This document shows positions 42,103-50,801 of a stretch of DNA of 64,000 nt, piece after piece (within the stretch, counting starts at the first letter, position 1; the number at the start of each line of letters is the position of its first letter). Origin of the DNA: an uncultured Emticicia sp. (GTDB lineage: Bacteria > Bacteroidota > Bacteroidia > Cytophagales > Spirosomataceae); the NCBI RefSeq assembly GCF_937903345.1, contig NZ_CALCZQ010000030.1:186001-250000 (forward strand). Reading direction: 5' to 3'. The translations under genes and the position numbers were made by a program. The notes beneath the pieces were generated by a model. It was not told the origin of the DNA and did not search any database. It worked only from the letters and a program-made list of their open reading frames with translations.

Positions 42103-43611
42103 TTATTTTTTGGCAACTTTCTCGGCAATCAAAGTCAAAACTGCCTTATCGCTCCATTCTTGTCCATGCCCAGCCATTGCTGTAAAAGAAATTTTAGCGT
42201 CAGATTTTGGATTTTCGGTTTTTTCCATAAATTTCTGTAAAAACCGCGTGGCTACATTTGAATAAAGTCCATCCATATCGCCCATCCAAATCCATATTTT
42301 CCCTTGTAATTTAGGGCCAAGTGTTGACCAATTTTTTTCTAAAACCTTCTTCAAATCATACTTTTCCCATTGTTTTGCAATGCTGTGGTCAATTTTGCCA
42401 GTGATTGGGTCAAACATCAACGATGGCAGTCCATCTTTGCCTTTTGGACCAAAAACCGCATTATAGGCACCAAATTGCCCGCCAGAAACCAAGTAGTTGC
42501 CTGTGCGACTATTGAGGTTTTCGCCTGCAATCCAATCTTTCATTGATAAGGTGGGTTCGCCATAAATTGTTCTTCGTCCAGGTTGTAAATAGCGGTATTT
42601 ATTATAAAAAATGGACTCATCGCTGTAAATATTTATCAATCCATAATGCTCAAAATCAACGGGGTCAGGACTATAAGACCATGTGCCATCAAAGAAATCG
42701 GGATAGAGAATTTGTAAGCCCAACGATACCCATCCTCCAGTAGAATTACCCGTCAAAAAACGCATTTTAGATTCGGGTTTGTAGTGAAATTGTTTTTCAA
42801 TTTCAGGAATTAACTCTTCTGTCAAAGCTTTTCCACAAGGCCCGTTGTTTTCTGAATCAACCTGATAGGTATCCCCATAAGGGCCTTGCGAATCAAGAAA
42901 GACATAGATGATTTGGGGTGCCGTTTTAGTAAACCACCACTCTGTAAAATCTTTATTATTAATCAAACCATTGATGGCAGTGTAACGCCCGTTCAAACCC
43001 GCCGCTCGGTAACAAATCGGGAAGGTTTTATCAGGATTTTCAAAATAACTTGATGGCAATAAAATGGATGCCTTCAAAAAACGAGGCCTATTCGAAAAAT
43101 CAGAAAGAAGTTTACTTTTTAACTCAACCGTTTTAATAAAATCATGCTTCAAAATTGGAGTTTGAGGAATGATTTTGTTTAATATTAAATTAAGTTGCAG
43201 CGTGTTAGCAAAATAAACAGAATCGATATTGCTGTACAAATTTCCAGCTACATTTTCTTGCCCATCATCAACATTTTGCTTGTAAACAACCTGAAAATAA
43301 TACTTTTCTGAAGAATTTGGTTTTAATTGATCTAAGCCAATATTTAAAACATTTTCTGCTTTTGAGTCAAAAATAAATGGCAAATTAGCCTCCCAATTTT
43401 GAGGAGTTACACCAAAAGTAATTTCTGAACGAAGGCGTGGTTCTCGTTCATGTTGTTTGGTTACGTGTAAAATTAATCTTCCACCTTTGATAAAAGATTG
43501 TTTTATTTCTTCAGTAATTGCAATACTGAGTTTCCAAGAAATTGTTTCTTGGGCGTGCAATAAATTGCAAATCAGAATTAAAAACAGGAAAATGACGCTA
43601 ACTCTTTTCAT
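42103..43611 (-). CDS. Secreted alpha/beta-hydrolase esterase
   Basis: 502 residues with a signal peptide (ending LLHAQ). Residues 25-140 look like a beta-sandwich; residues 180-495 are an esterase-D/CE1-type domain with the nucleophile elbow GNSTGG (S290) and a histidine in AGHGQEW near the end. It could remove acetyl or feruloyl-type esters from sugars. It lies 10 bases after a toroid-type gene, so the two are co-transcribed. The family fit is good. The substrate is inferred from the neighbours. Confidence 0.82.
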   Translation of the reverse strand: MKRVSVIFLFLILICNLLHAQETISWKLSIAITEEIKQSFIKGGRLILHVTKQHEREPRLRSEITFGVTPQNWEANLPFIFDSKAENVLNIGLDQLKPNSSEKYYFQVVYKQNVDDGQENVAGNLYSNIDSVYFANTLQLNLILNKIIPQTPILKHDFIKTVELKSKLLSDFSNRPRFLKASILLPSSYFENPDKTFPICYRAAGLNGRYTAINGLINNKDFTEWWFTKTAPQIIYVFLDSQGPYGDTYQVDSENNGPCGKALTEELIPEIEKQFHYKPESKMRFLTGNSTGGWVSLGLQILYPDFFDGTWSYSPDPVDFEHYGLINIYSDESIFYNKYRYLQPGRRTIYGEPTLSMKDWIAGENLNSRTGNYLVSGGQFGAYNAVFGPKGKDGLPSLMFDPITGKIDHSIAKQWEKYDLKKVLEKNWSTLGPKLQGKIWIWMGDMDGLYSNVATRFLQKFMEKTENPKSDAKISFTAMAGHGQEWSDKAVLTLIAEKVAKK

Positions 43612-43620
43612 ACAACTTGT

Positions 43621-45222
43621 TTATTTAAAAACGCTGGATTCAAAATTTATCAATGCCCACTTACTAAAATCTCTCTCTACTGATTTGCCATCAATCGATT
43701 TTATAACCCATTTGTTTAGATGAGCATTTACGTCGTAGGTGATGATTTGACCATCTGGGAATTGAAATTGGGTTTTTAATTGCTCATCATTCGCATTGGA
43801 TTTTTCAAGATTTGCCAATAAATCTTCAGCTTTCATGTCTTCAAAAATTAGCATAATACCTATATCTTCAGTTGAGTAAACTACGATTTTGACATTGTTA
43901 TCTCCTGCGTAAATCGCCCAATTATTTCTTTCCAAAATGGGCTTATAATCCTCAGGTACAGATACTTTACCCGAGGCACAGGCAAAATTTTTATAAACAC
44001 CAGTATTGTTCCATTTCATAAAATCATCCTCTTTTCCTTTCAAATGAAAGGTTTCGGATAATTTATCGGCATTGTCATTTAGAAAAAGCGTAGTTGGTCG
44101 TGCTATGACTAATGAGTTTTTACCTTGATTGGCCCCACCTGCCGAAAGCAAAAAGTTTTTGCCCGCCATGAATATTTCTGGACAAGATTTTTTGCCGTGG
44201 CCTAATTTTACGAAATAGCCTTCGCCTTTGTTAAAAATAACTTCTACAACTTTATCAGCAGGTCGATATGGCATGCACGAACCCACCAAGGCATGTACCT
44301 CTGCGTTTGAAATATCCATATTAAATGGCTCTACGGGTGCATAACTCAACCAAGCTTTGATAAAAACAGACTGATAGTCAGTGGTTAACTTTTGAATTTT
44401 AGCTTTTTCATAACGTCTACGCATGGGTGGGAAATGCCTTAATTTGTAAGTACCCAAGGCATAAGTCCAATTCATATAATCCAATACATTGCGGGCTTCA
44501 GTTCTAACTTTTTCAGAAGCAAAAGCCTCTAAATTGAGCAATGCAGCGATGGTATAACCAATATAAGGAATAGAATTATATTCGTACAAACCATTGGTTT
44601 TCATACGGTTTAAATAGGCTAAAATCTTTACTTCCATGCCGTTTGCGAGGTTATCGTAGTCTGGTGACAAAATACCATGAAGCATCTTCCAACGATTTTT
44701 TAGATAACGAGAGCCTTCGGTCATCAAAATATGATTTTCGGTATCTGCCACTAAACCAAAAGTACGGGGTGTGGCTCGTCGGTATTTACCACCTTCTTCG
44801 GTGAGCAATGTGTTTATCAAATGATCTTTTGTTTTGGGGTAAAGTAAATCAGGTTGATTGTCGAACAAAAACAGGATAGTTGTCAAGGGCATAAGTGTAA
44901 AATCATAATCACCTTTAGGATTCAACGCCCAATGCGAACCAGTAACGCCCCGAACTTTCATTTGCTGGATTGCTTTGTTGACAGTCTCGATGTCTTGGTT
45001 CAAAAGTAATTTTGCGAGCAAAATTCTGGGTGTATTTCCCCGTTCGCTCAATTTATCAAAATTTATTTTTTTACTGGCAAACGATTGATAAATCTTATTT
45101 GCCAAGTCAGATTTTGTCTTCCATGCAATAGTTCGTTGATGCGGTATTTGCACCATTTCTTGACAATAGCTTTCTAATGAAAACCAAGAAATAATTAAGT
45201 AGGTTAAAAGGACATATCTCAT
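43621..45222 (-). CDS. Secreted toroid-type protein, possible polysaccharide lyase
   Basis: 533 residues, with a signal peptide ending LESYCQ. Long helical repeats include NGLYEYNSIPYIGYTIAALLNLEAF, close in form to the EYNSPTYYG motif of the paralogues at 29613 and 31148, then YALGTYKLRHFPPMRRR. A beta-rich part follows (residues 320-533). The domain order resembles a heparinase-like lyase, but the key residues cannot be assigned. The preceding 150 bases hold a remnant of another gene. Confidence 0.7.
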   Translation of the reverse strand: MRYVLLTYLIISWFSLESYCQEMVQIPHQRTIAWKTKSDLANKIYQSFASKKINFDKLSERGNTPRILLAKLLLNQDIETVNKAIQQMKVRGVTGSHWALNPKGDYDFTLMPLTTILFLFDNQPDLLYPKTKDHLINTLLTEEGGKYRRATPRTFGLVADTENHILMTEGSRYLKNRWKMLHGILSPDYDNLANGMEVKILAYLNRMKTNGLYEYNSIPYIGYTIAALLNLEAFASEKVRTEARNVLDYMNWTYALGTYKLRHFPPMRRRYEKAKIQKLTTDYQSVFIKAWLSYAPVEPFNMDISNAEVHALVGSCMPYRPADKVVEVIFNKGEGYFVKLGHGKKSCPEIFMAGKNFLLSAGGANQGKNSLVIARPTTLFLNDNADKLSETFHLKGKEDDFMKWNNTGVYKNFACASGKVSVPEDYKPILERNNWAIYAGDNNVKIVVYSTEDIGIMLIFEDMKAEDLLANLEKSNANDEQLKTQFQFPDGQIITYDVNAHLNKWVIKSIDGKSVERDFSKWALINFESSVFK

Positions 45223-45252
45223 TTACGGCTGATTCTTTCTTAAATTGTTTTA

Positions 45253-45312
45253 TTAATCATGTGGATAAATTGTGTCCATTGTTGAGCCATGTTGACGCTC
45301 ACTTTCTAAATT
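45253..45312 (-). pseudogene. Short C-terminal gene remnant (low certainty)
   Basis: On the minus strand the codons 45312-45253 read NLESERQHGSTMDTIYPHD then stop, directly after a TAG. The string looks like the tail of a real protein, but it has no start and is 19 residues. It may be the last trace of a deleted gene between two operon members. Confidence 0.25.
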
Positions 45313-45376
45313 CTATTTTTTTGTAATCAAGAATTAACATTTCAAAGGATAGGTATAAGATTTTAAAATATTTGTA

Positions 45377-46714
45377 CTATTTCTTGTTTTTTTCTTCCCA
45401 AATTTGAAATTGTTTTTTTAAATCTTTAACGAGTTCAGGATAAGCTTCCGCCAAATTTTTGGTTTCGCCAGGATCTGCTTCTAAATCCACTAAAAAAAGG
45501 TTATCTGTCTCTATCAATGTTCCTTTTTTACTGGTGTCTTCAGGGTTTGCATGTAATTTCCATTTCCCTTTTCGAGCTACCCATGACTTTCTGAACGCCC
45601 AACAATACCCATCTTCATGTTGTGAAGCGGCTTTGGAGTCATTGATAATAGCAACCAAGCTTTTTCCATCTAAATCTTTTTGTTGAATTTCGATATTGCA
45701 ATATTCTGCCAAAGTTGGAAACCAGTCGGTATTGACGGCCATTTGATTTCTTGCTTGTCCTTTCGGGATTTTGCCAGGCCAACTTATAATTGATGGTACA
45801 CGAATTCCACCTTCAAAAAGACAGGCTTTTGCACCTCTGTAAATACCAGCATTACCCCCGCCAAAATGAGCTCGTTCTTCGGTAGAATAGCCATTGTCTG
45901 ATTGAAAAATAATAATGGTATTTTCTGTTAGTCCAAGATCTGAAACCTGTTTGAGCAATTGACCTACTCTGTCATCTAAGGTAGACATAAAAGCTGCGAA
46001 CAAATTTCTCGGGTAAGGGAGTCCTTTTTTCTGATAATAATCCAGCCATTTGGGGTCACCTTGGTAAGGGTAATGCGGTAGATTTATGGCAAAATACATA
46101 AAAAATGGGCTTTTATTTGTTTGTTGCATAAATTGACCCGCCTCTTTCACCATTAAATCAGGAAAAAATTGACCAGGATAATGTACCTCCTTTCCATTTC
46201 TATATAAGTCGTGCTTATTAGGGCCATTCCAATAAAAAAAGTGTGAAAAGTTATCTATGCACCCTGCTAAATGTCCAAATGAATGTTCAAATCCTTGGGC
46301 ATTCGGACTCATTTCGGGTGTATATCCCAAGTGCCATTTACCAATATGAGCAGTTTTGTAACCTGCACTTTTAAAAAGTTCGGCCATCGTAAAACGATTG
46401 TTTGGCAATCCATCAGCTTTGTTTGCTTCTGAGGCATTGTTGGGTAACCCTGCCCTTTGAGGATTTAGCCCTGTGAGCAATGAAGCCCTTGAAGGCGAAC
46501 ATACTGGTGAAGCATAGAACTGCGTGAACATGGTTCCATTTTTTGCCAAACGGTCAATATTGGGCGTTTCTAAATCCTTTGAACCATAACAATTGAGGTC
46601 TATTGCCCCTTGATCGTCGGAATAAATGATAATTACGTTGGGTTTAATTTGTGCCTTGGTTAATGAAATGGTTAAACATAAAAAATAGGAAAGTATTATT
46701 GTTTTTAAACTCAT
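45377..46714 (-). CDS. Secreted sulfatase (formylglycine), arylsulfatase A type
   Basis: 445 residues with a signal peptide (to about 21). Residues 26-43 give NVIIIYSDDQGAIDLNCYG. The activation motif is CSPSR (C72), followed by ASLLTGLNPQRAGLP. Later come AHIGKWHLGY and FQSDNGYSTEERAHFGGGNAGIYRG. It is among the shortest in the set. A 182-base gap lies before it, in which the remains of another gene can be read. Confidence 0.95.
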   Translation of the reverse strand: MSLKTIILSYFLCLTISLTKAQIKPNVIIIYSDDQGAIDLNCYGSKDLETPNIDRLAKNGTMFTQFYASPVCSPSRASLLTGLNPQRAGLPNNASEANKADGLPNNRFTMAELFKSAGYKTAHIGKWHLGYTPEMSPNAQGFEHSFGHLAGCIDNFSHFFYWNGPNKHDLYRNGKEVHYPGQFFPDLMVKEAGQFMQQTNKSPFFMYFAINLPHYPYQGDPKWLDYYQKKGLPYPRNLFAAFMSTLDDRVGQLLKQVSDLGLTENTIIIFQSDNGYSTEERAHFGGGNAGIYRGAKACLFEGGIRVPSIISWPGKIPKGQARNQMAVNTDWFPTLAEYCNIEIQQKDLDGKSLVAIINDSKAASQHEDGYCWAFRKSWVARKGKWKLHANPEDTSKKGTLIETDNLFLVDLEADPGETKNLAEAYPELVKDLKKQFQIWEEKNKK

Positions 46715-46755
46715 TTTTTTAATATTTTATGTTTAAAATTAAGGGGTTTTGAGTA

Positions 46756-46896
46756 CTACAATCCAGCTTCTTTTTGCCAACTTTTGATTGTTTCTAAATC
46801 TATTCTCATGGCTTTTATAGTATTTTTAATACCAATCTTTGGATTTTTATTTCCGCTTTCCCCGGTCAAAAGCCAGTTGCAATAAAATCTCCATTT
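46756..46896 (-). pseudogene. Gene remnant in frame with the end of the enolase-superfamily gene
   Basis: After the TGA of the enolase-type gene (46897-46899) the same frame continues open for 46 codons to a TAG at 46756-46758. The last part (MRIDLETIKSWQKEAGL) reads like a genuine protein C-terminus. It has no start of its own before that Met. Either a deletion fused the end of a lost gene to this spot, or a once longer frame was cut by a stop. The family is not recognised. Confidence 0.4.
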
Positions 46897-48297
46897 TCAA
46901 TTAGAAAATAAGTCCATATAATGTTGAGGGGTATCAAAAATACCACCACTTTGATCATAAAAAGTGTCGTCTATTTTGTAAACACCATTTTGTGATTTAA
47001 TCCAAGAGGCGTTTGCTTTGGGGTGGTAAGTCATCAAAGTTTCCCATCGTTTATAATATTGATGACCATTTGTTTCTTGTAAACCAATCTCCATACCTGG
47101 AAATGGAAGTAAGCGAGCAGCAATTGTTTTATTCCAATCTACTAAAATAGGGTTTACTGTAAGGTCTGCACAAAAGCAAGGTACATTTTTTTCATTGGCA
47201 TAATCAATTATTTTCAAAGTCATGCTAAGTGTTTTTGCAATTGATTTTACCACGATAGCAGAATAACCTTGCTCAATTCTTCGGGCGGTTTCTTCCACAG
47301 TGTGGGCACTTTCATCAGCAGCTATTCTAACCCCCAAATTACCTACATAACTTTCATTTTTTTCAGGTAAAGGCTCTTCTATAAGAGCGATCTGTTCGAG
47401 TGCCCCAATTTTATTTGCATGGTCTATGAAACGCAAAAGTGTTTCTTTTTGCTCATATCGACCATTTGGGTCAAAATAATAGGGAAGCTTGCCACTTTTG
47501 GTGTGAGGAGTTTCAAAATTTCCAATTGCTTTATGAACTTGTGTTAAAAATTCAAGGTCTTTTTCTAACATTTCTTTTTGCGTACCAGCTGACCCAGTTT
47601 TTAATTTCATAATAAAATAGCCTTTATTGGCTGCATCTTTTATTAGTTGTGGGTTAGAGCCGACACTAAATGAAGGAATACTAGCTACTTTTGTATGTTT
47701 GTAAGAAAGCCTATTACGATATTGATCGGGAATCAAAGTATCGAAATTAGAGATGTTATTTTCTGCGGCATAAACCAACCAAGCTGCATTATCTACGGCT
47801 ACCAATGCATTGAGAGCAAAGGTTTTACGCAGGTCTGAAATGCCAGTTATTTTTTTGCCATATTCTAAAACTTCAGGTAAAATTAGGTCCAGCAGATCAA
47901 TTGGATTGGTAAATACCGTGCCTTTGATTATTTGCAAGGCGTGCTCTGTCATGGCATACATCAAAGAATTGCCAGCACTTTCTGAATGAGAGGCCGCCAC
48001 TCTGGCATCAGACCACAATACGCCTTGCGTAGCCAAACCAATTTTTTTGATGCCCGATTCTGTTTCGAGCAAAGCAACAGATTGCCAGCTATCTGTAATT
48101 GCACTTCCTTTAAATCGGTATGGATTTAATGGCTCTCGTTCAAAATTAGAATCAACTCGCTTAATCTTAATCGCTCTAGTGACATTCATTGAAGCACTTG
48201 AATGAATCGGGATTTTAGCAGCACCTAAAATAAAAGCAGAGCTAGTAGATTTTACAAACGTGCGGCGATTAATGGCTATATTTTTTATGTCATTCAT
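46897..48297 (-). CDS. Enolase-superfamily enzyme (mandelate racemase/muconate lactonizing type), Tat signal
   Basis: 466 residues. A twin-arginine signal (NRRTFVKSTSSAFIL, 10-24) suggests export to the periplasm, unusual for this superfamily. The active-site set is complete: KxK at K231/K233 (MKLKTG), D276 (YFDPNG), E308 (LIEEPLP), D328 with E329 (AADES) and K351 (VVKS). It could act as an acid-sugar dehydratase or epimerase. Its start follows the stop of the cytochrome-dehydrogenase gene by three bases, so the two probably work together. Confidence 0.88.
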   Translation of the reverse strand: MNDIKNIAINRRTFVKSTSSAFILGAAKIPIHSSASMNVTRAIKIKRVDSNFEREPLNPYRFKGSAITDSWQSVALLETESGIKKIGLATQGVLWSDARVAASHSESAGNSLMYAMTEHALQIIKGTVFTNPIDLLDLILPEVLEYGKKITGISDLRKTFALNALVAVDNAAWLVYAAENNISNFDTLIPDQYRNRLSYKHTKVASIPSFSVGSNPQLIKDAANKGYFIMKLKTGSAGTQKEMLEKDLEFLTQVHKAIGNFETPHTKSGKLPYYFDPNGRYEQKETLLRFIDHANKIGALEQIALIEEPLPEKNESYVGNLGVRIAADESAHTVEETARRIEQGYSAIVVKSIAKTLSMTLKIIDYANEKNVPCFCADLTVNPILVDWNKTIAARLLPFPGMEIGLQETNGHQYYKRWETLMTYHPKANASWIKSQNGVYKIDDTFYDQSGGIFDTPQHYMDLFSN

Positions 48298-48300
48298 TTT

Positions 48301-50628
48301 TTAAATTTCTTTTGGAATAGCATTTAAGGTGTACCAAGCTTCTCCTGACCAAAGGCTCTGATTTTTTTGGTTTTTGATTTGATTTGATAAGCTAAAATAG
48401 ACAACATGTTTCGGTTTCAAGTTTGATAATTTTACATATACTTTCTTCCTGTCTTTAGAAATAGTGATTTGAGTTGGGCTGAGGTTTACTAAATCCATTT
48501 TGGGCCCACCGTAATTTTTGGTTGGCAAGTACCACCACTGTTGAATAGTAAGATCTGTCTCTTTTAAGGTTAAATTAGCCTTCAGAGGTTGAGTAAATTC
48601 AATTTCGAAACCATCGTGTTTAGCTTTTACGGAAAGCATTTCAAAAGTAGGTTTATTATTGAATTTCATACACTGTAGTCCACTCAATCTATTGTTCCAA
48701 CTCCAACCTCCTCCCATCATTCCTACTTCTCCGATATATAAATTTCCGTCGGGGCCCCAACGAAGACGATTAACACCTGCTTCAAATCCTTGCGAAAATC
48801 GGAAAACAGCTCCTTGATATTGCCCGTTAATTTTTTCTAAATAATCTCGATTGATACCCCCAAAAGTAACATCTCCATGCAACATTTGACCTTTATATGT
48901 GCCTTGGTGAATGAGAACGGGTTCTGAAGGCGAATTTCCTATTTCATGTTCTGGTAACCATATAGCAGGCATGGCCATTTCTGGTGCTGGAGCATTGCTT
49001 AACCATCCCCAAAACATACCATGATACTCTCCTTTTTTTACATGTATAAGTTTATTGGCAGGAAGCCATTGCCCTTGATTGTCAGTGATAAAAATTTCAT
49101 TTTCAAAGCCTAAACCAATTCCATTTGGGGTTCTTAATCCAAAATTTACCACTTCAAAACTTCCATTTTTAGAAATCTTTATTGTTTTTCCTCGGTCTGG
49201 CAATTGTTTCTCTCCAGGCTTTAGTCGCATGGCCATAGATAGGGTAGCATAAAAATATCCTTCTTTATAGACCAGACCAAAAGCAAACTCGTGAAAATCT
49301 GCAGAAACGCTCCAGCTATTACAAACTACTTGATATTCATCAATAATCTCGTCACCATCTAAATCAATTAACTTTGTTAACTCTTGTTTTTGTAAAACAT
49401 AAATTTCATCATTTACTACCTCGATACCCAAAGGCTCAGCCAAACCAGAAGCTATCCGTTTGACTTTTAATTTACTAGAGTCATTGGAAGATAAACCATC
49501 AATTATATACACGCCTCCAATTTTATCCCAGGTTGTGACTAATAAACGCCCATCAGGTAAAAATGCCAATCCACCAACTCTTGGTTTAAACGTGGAATTA
49601 TGTAATGAAATTAAATCAAAACTGGGGTGCACCCCTTCTAGTGGTGCCCCAAAACCAGGTAAATTTGGAACCGAAGACTTTATATTAGTATGTTGTTTTA
49701 GACTTTTATCGATAATGATTTCTTTAGGCTTCAAAGTAAAAATGAAATCAATCATTTGGCTGAGTTCATTCTCAGTTAGGCTAGGATGTGGATTCATCCT
49801 GCCATTGCCCCAAATGCCTGCACCTCCTTTTTTTATTTTAATAGCCAAGTCTTGTTTTGAATCTTTAGTGTTTTTATATTTTTGTGCAATTCTTTGAAAT
49901 GATGGGCCTACTTCATCCGAATCTAATTGATGGCAGGTAAAGCAGTCATTTTTATTCATTAAGACCCTGCCTTCGTGAATATTTGATAGTTTTGAAATAG
50001 GTGGGAATTGTTTTGGAAGTAAATTATAATCAACGGTTAAAGCCGAGGTTCCATTTGGTTTTAATAAAAAAGAGGTGTAAGGTAAGGTTATACTAACTTG
50101 CGTTTCAGAAGGTATTTTTGAAGTTGTAAATTTTCTTTCAAAGGCAATTTTACTTTGGTAATGAAAAACCTCAGGGCACTCCTCAACCTTTAAGGTATCA
50201 TTGTTAGTTAAAATTAAGGCATATCTTATGAAAATTTTATTGTTTTTTAAAGTATATCCTTGATATATGGCATTTGAAAAAATACTCTTTCCTTTCATTT
50301 TTACTTGCCATTTTTGGTTATGTAAAGTATCCAAAAAATAGGGTGTTCCCCATGAGCTTGGTTGTATATCCTTTTGGTCGTTGTAAGCAGCACCCTCAAG
50401 AGAAACACCGCCTTTCCAAGCTTTATATAATTTACATTGAGTTAAATCGTATGCGATATAACACTCGGAATCTAATGCCACAGTCAGCATACGAGGCTGC
50501 AAATCTAGGACGGATCTAAATGCCCAAACATCCAAAGGGCGTTTTGCAAAGTAGGATGGCAAACGATAACCTGAAGCAAAAATTATTGCTCCCAAAAGAA
50601 ACAGCCACAATATGTTTTCTTTTCTCAT
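48301..50628 (-). CDS. Cytochrome c plus beta-propeller dehydrogenase, membrane-anchored (copy 1)
   Basis: From the Met at 50628 the product has 775 residues. The Met at 50742 would hide the hydrophobic anchor at 5-21. Residues 195-315 hold a cytochrome c domain with the heme site CFTCH (229-233) and a likely axial Met in GRMNPHP. Residues 325-690 resemble a sugar-dehydrogenase/sorbosone-dehydrogenase type six-bladed propeller (GLAFLPDGRLLVTTWD, RTPNGIGLGFENEIFITDNQG). The end looks beta-rich. It probably oxidises a sugar or alcohol in the periplasm and passes electrons through the heme. Confidence 0.85.
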   Translation of the reverse strand: MRKENILWLFLLGAIIFASGYRLPSYFAKRPLDVWAFRSVLDLQPRMLTVALDSECYIAYDLTQCKLYKAWKGGVSLEGAAYNDQKDIQPSSWGTPYFLDTLHNQKWQVKMKGKSIFSNAIYQGYTLKNNKIFIRYALILTNNDTLKVEECPEVFHYQSKIAFERKFTTSKIPSETQVSITLPYTSFLLKPNGTSALTVDYNLLPKQFPPISKLSNIHEGRVLMNKNDCFTCHQLDSDEVGPSFQRIAQKYKNTKDSKQDLAIKIKKGGAGIWGNGRMNPHPSLTENELSQMIDFIFTLKPKEIIIDKSLKQHTNIKSSVPNLPGFGAPLEGVHPSFDLISLHNSTFKPRVGGLAFLPDGRLLVTTWDKIGGVYIIDGLSSNDSSKLKVKRIASGLAEPLGIEVVNDEIYVLQKQELTKLIDLDGDEIIDEYQVVCNSWSVSADFHEFAFGLVYKEGYFYATLSMAMRLKPGEKQLPDRGKTIKISKNGSFEVVNFGLRTPNGIGLGFENEIFITDNQGQWLPANKLIHVKKGEYHGMFWGWLSNAPAPEMAMPAIWLPEHEIGNSPSEPVLIHQGTYKGQMLHGDVTFGGINRDYLEKINGQYQGAVFRFSQGFEAGVNRLRWGPDGNLYIGEVGMMGGGWSWNNRLSGLQCMKFNNKPTFEMLSVKAKHDGFEIEFTQPLKANLTLKETDLTIQQWWYLPTKNYGGPKMDLVNLSPTQITISKDRKKVYVKLSNLKPKHVVYFSLSNQIKNQKNQSLWSGEAWYTLNAIPKEI

Positions 50629-50801
50629 TAAACTATTTTTCAAGTATTTAAATATTGTTATTTTTGATTCATTTCTAAACGTACCTATACTATTTTGTTT
50701 ACTTTTAGATTCAATTATAAAATAAGGTTTTGAAATAATCAAGCATCCAAAATGTGCCGTTTTAATTAATATTACGAATATATTTTTTAATCAAAAATTA
50801 G

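Noticed and set aside
49460..49897. 145-codon plus-strand frame within the cytochrome c/propeller gene
   Set aside because: It lies fully inside a well-supported minus-strand gene and shows no domain or start signal.
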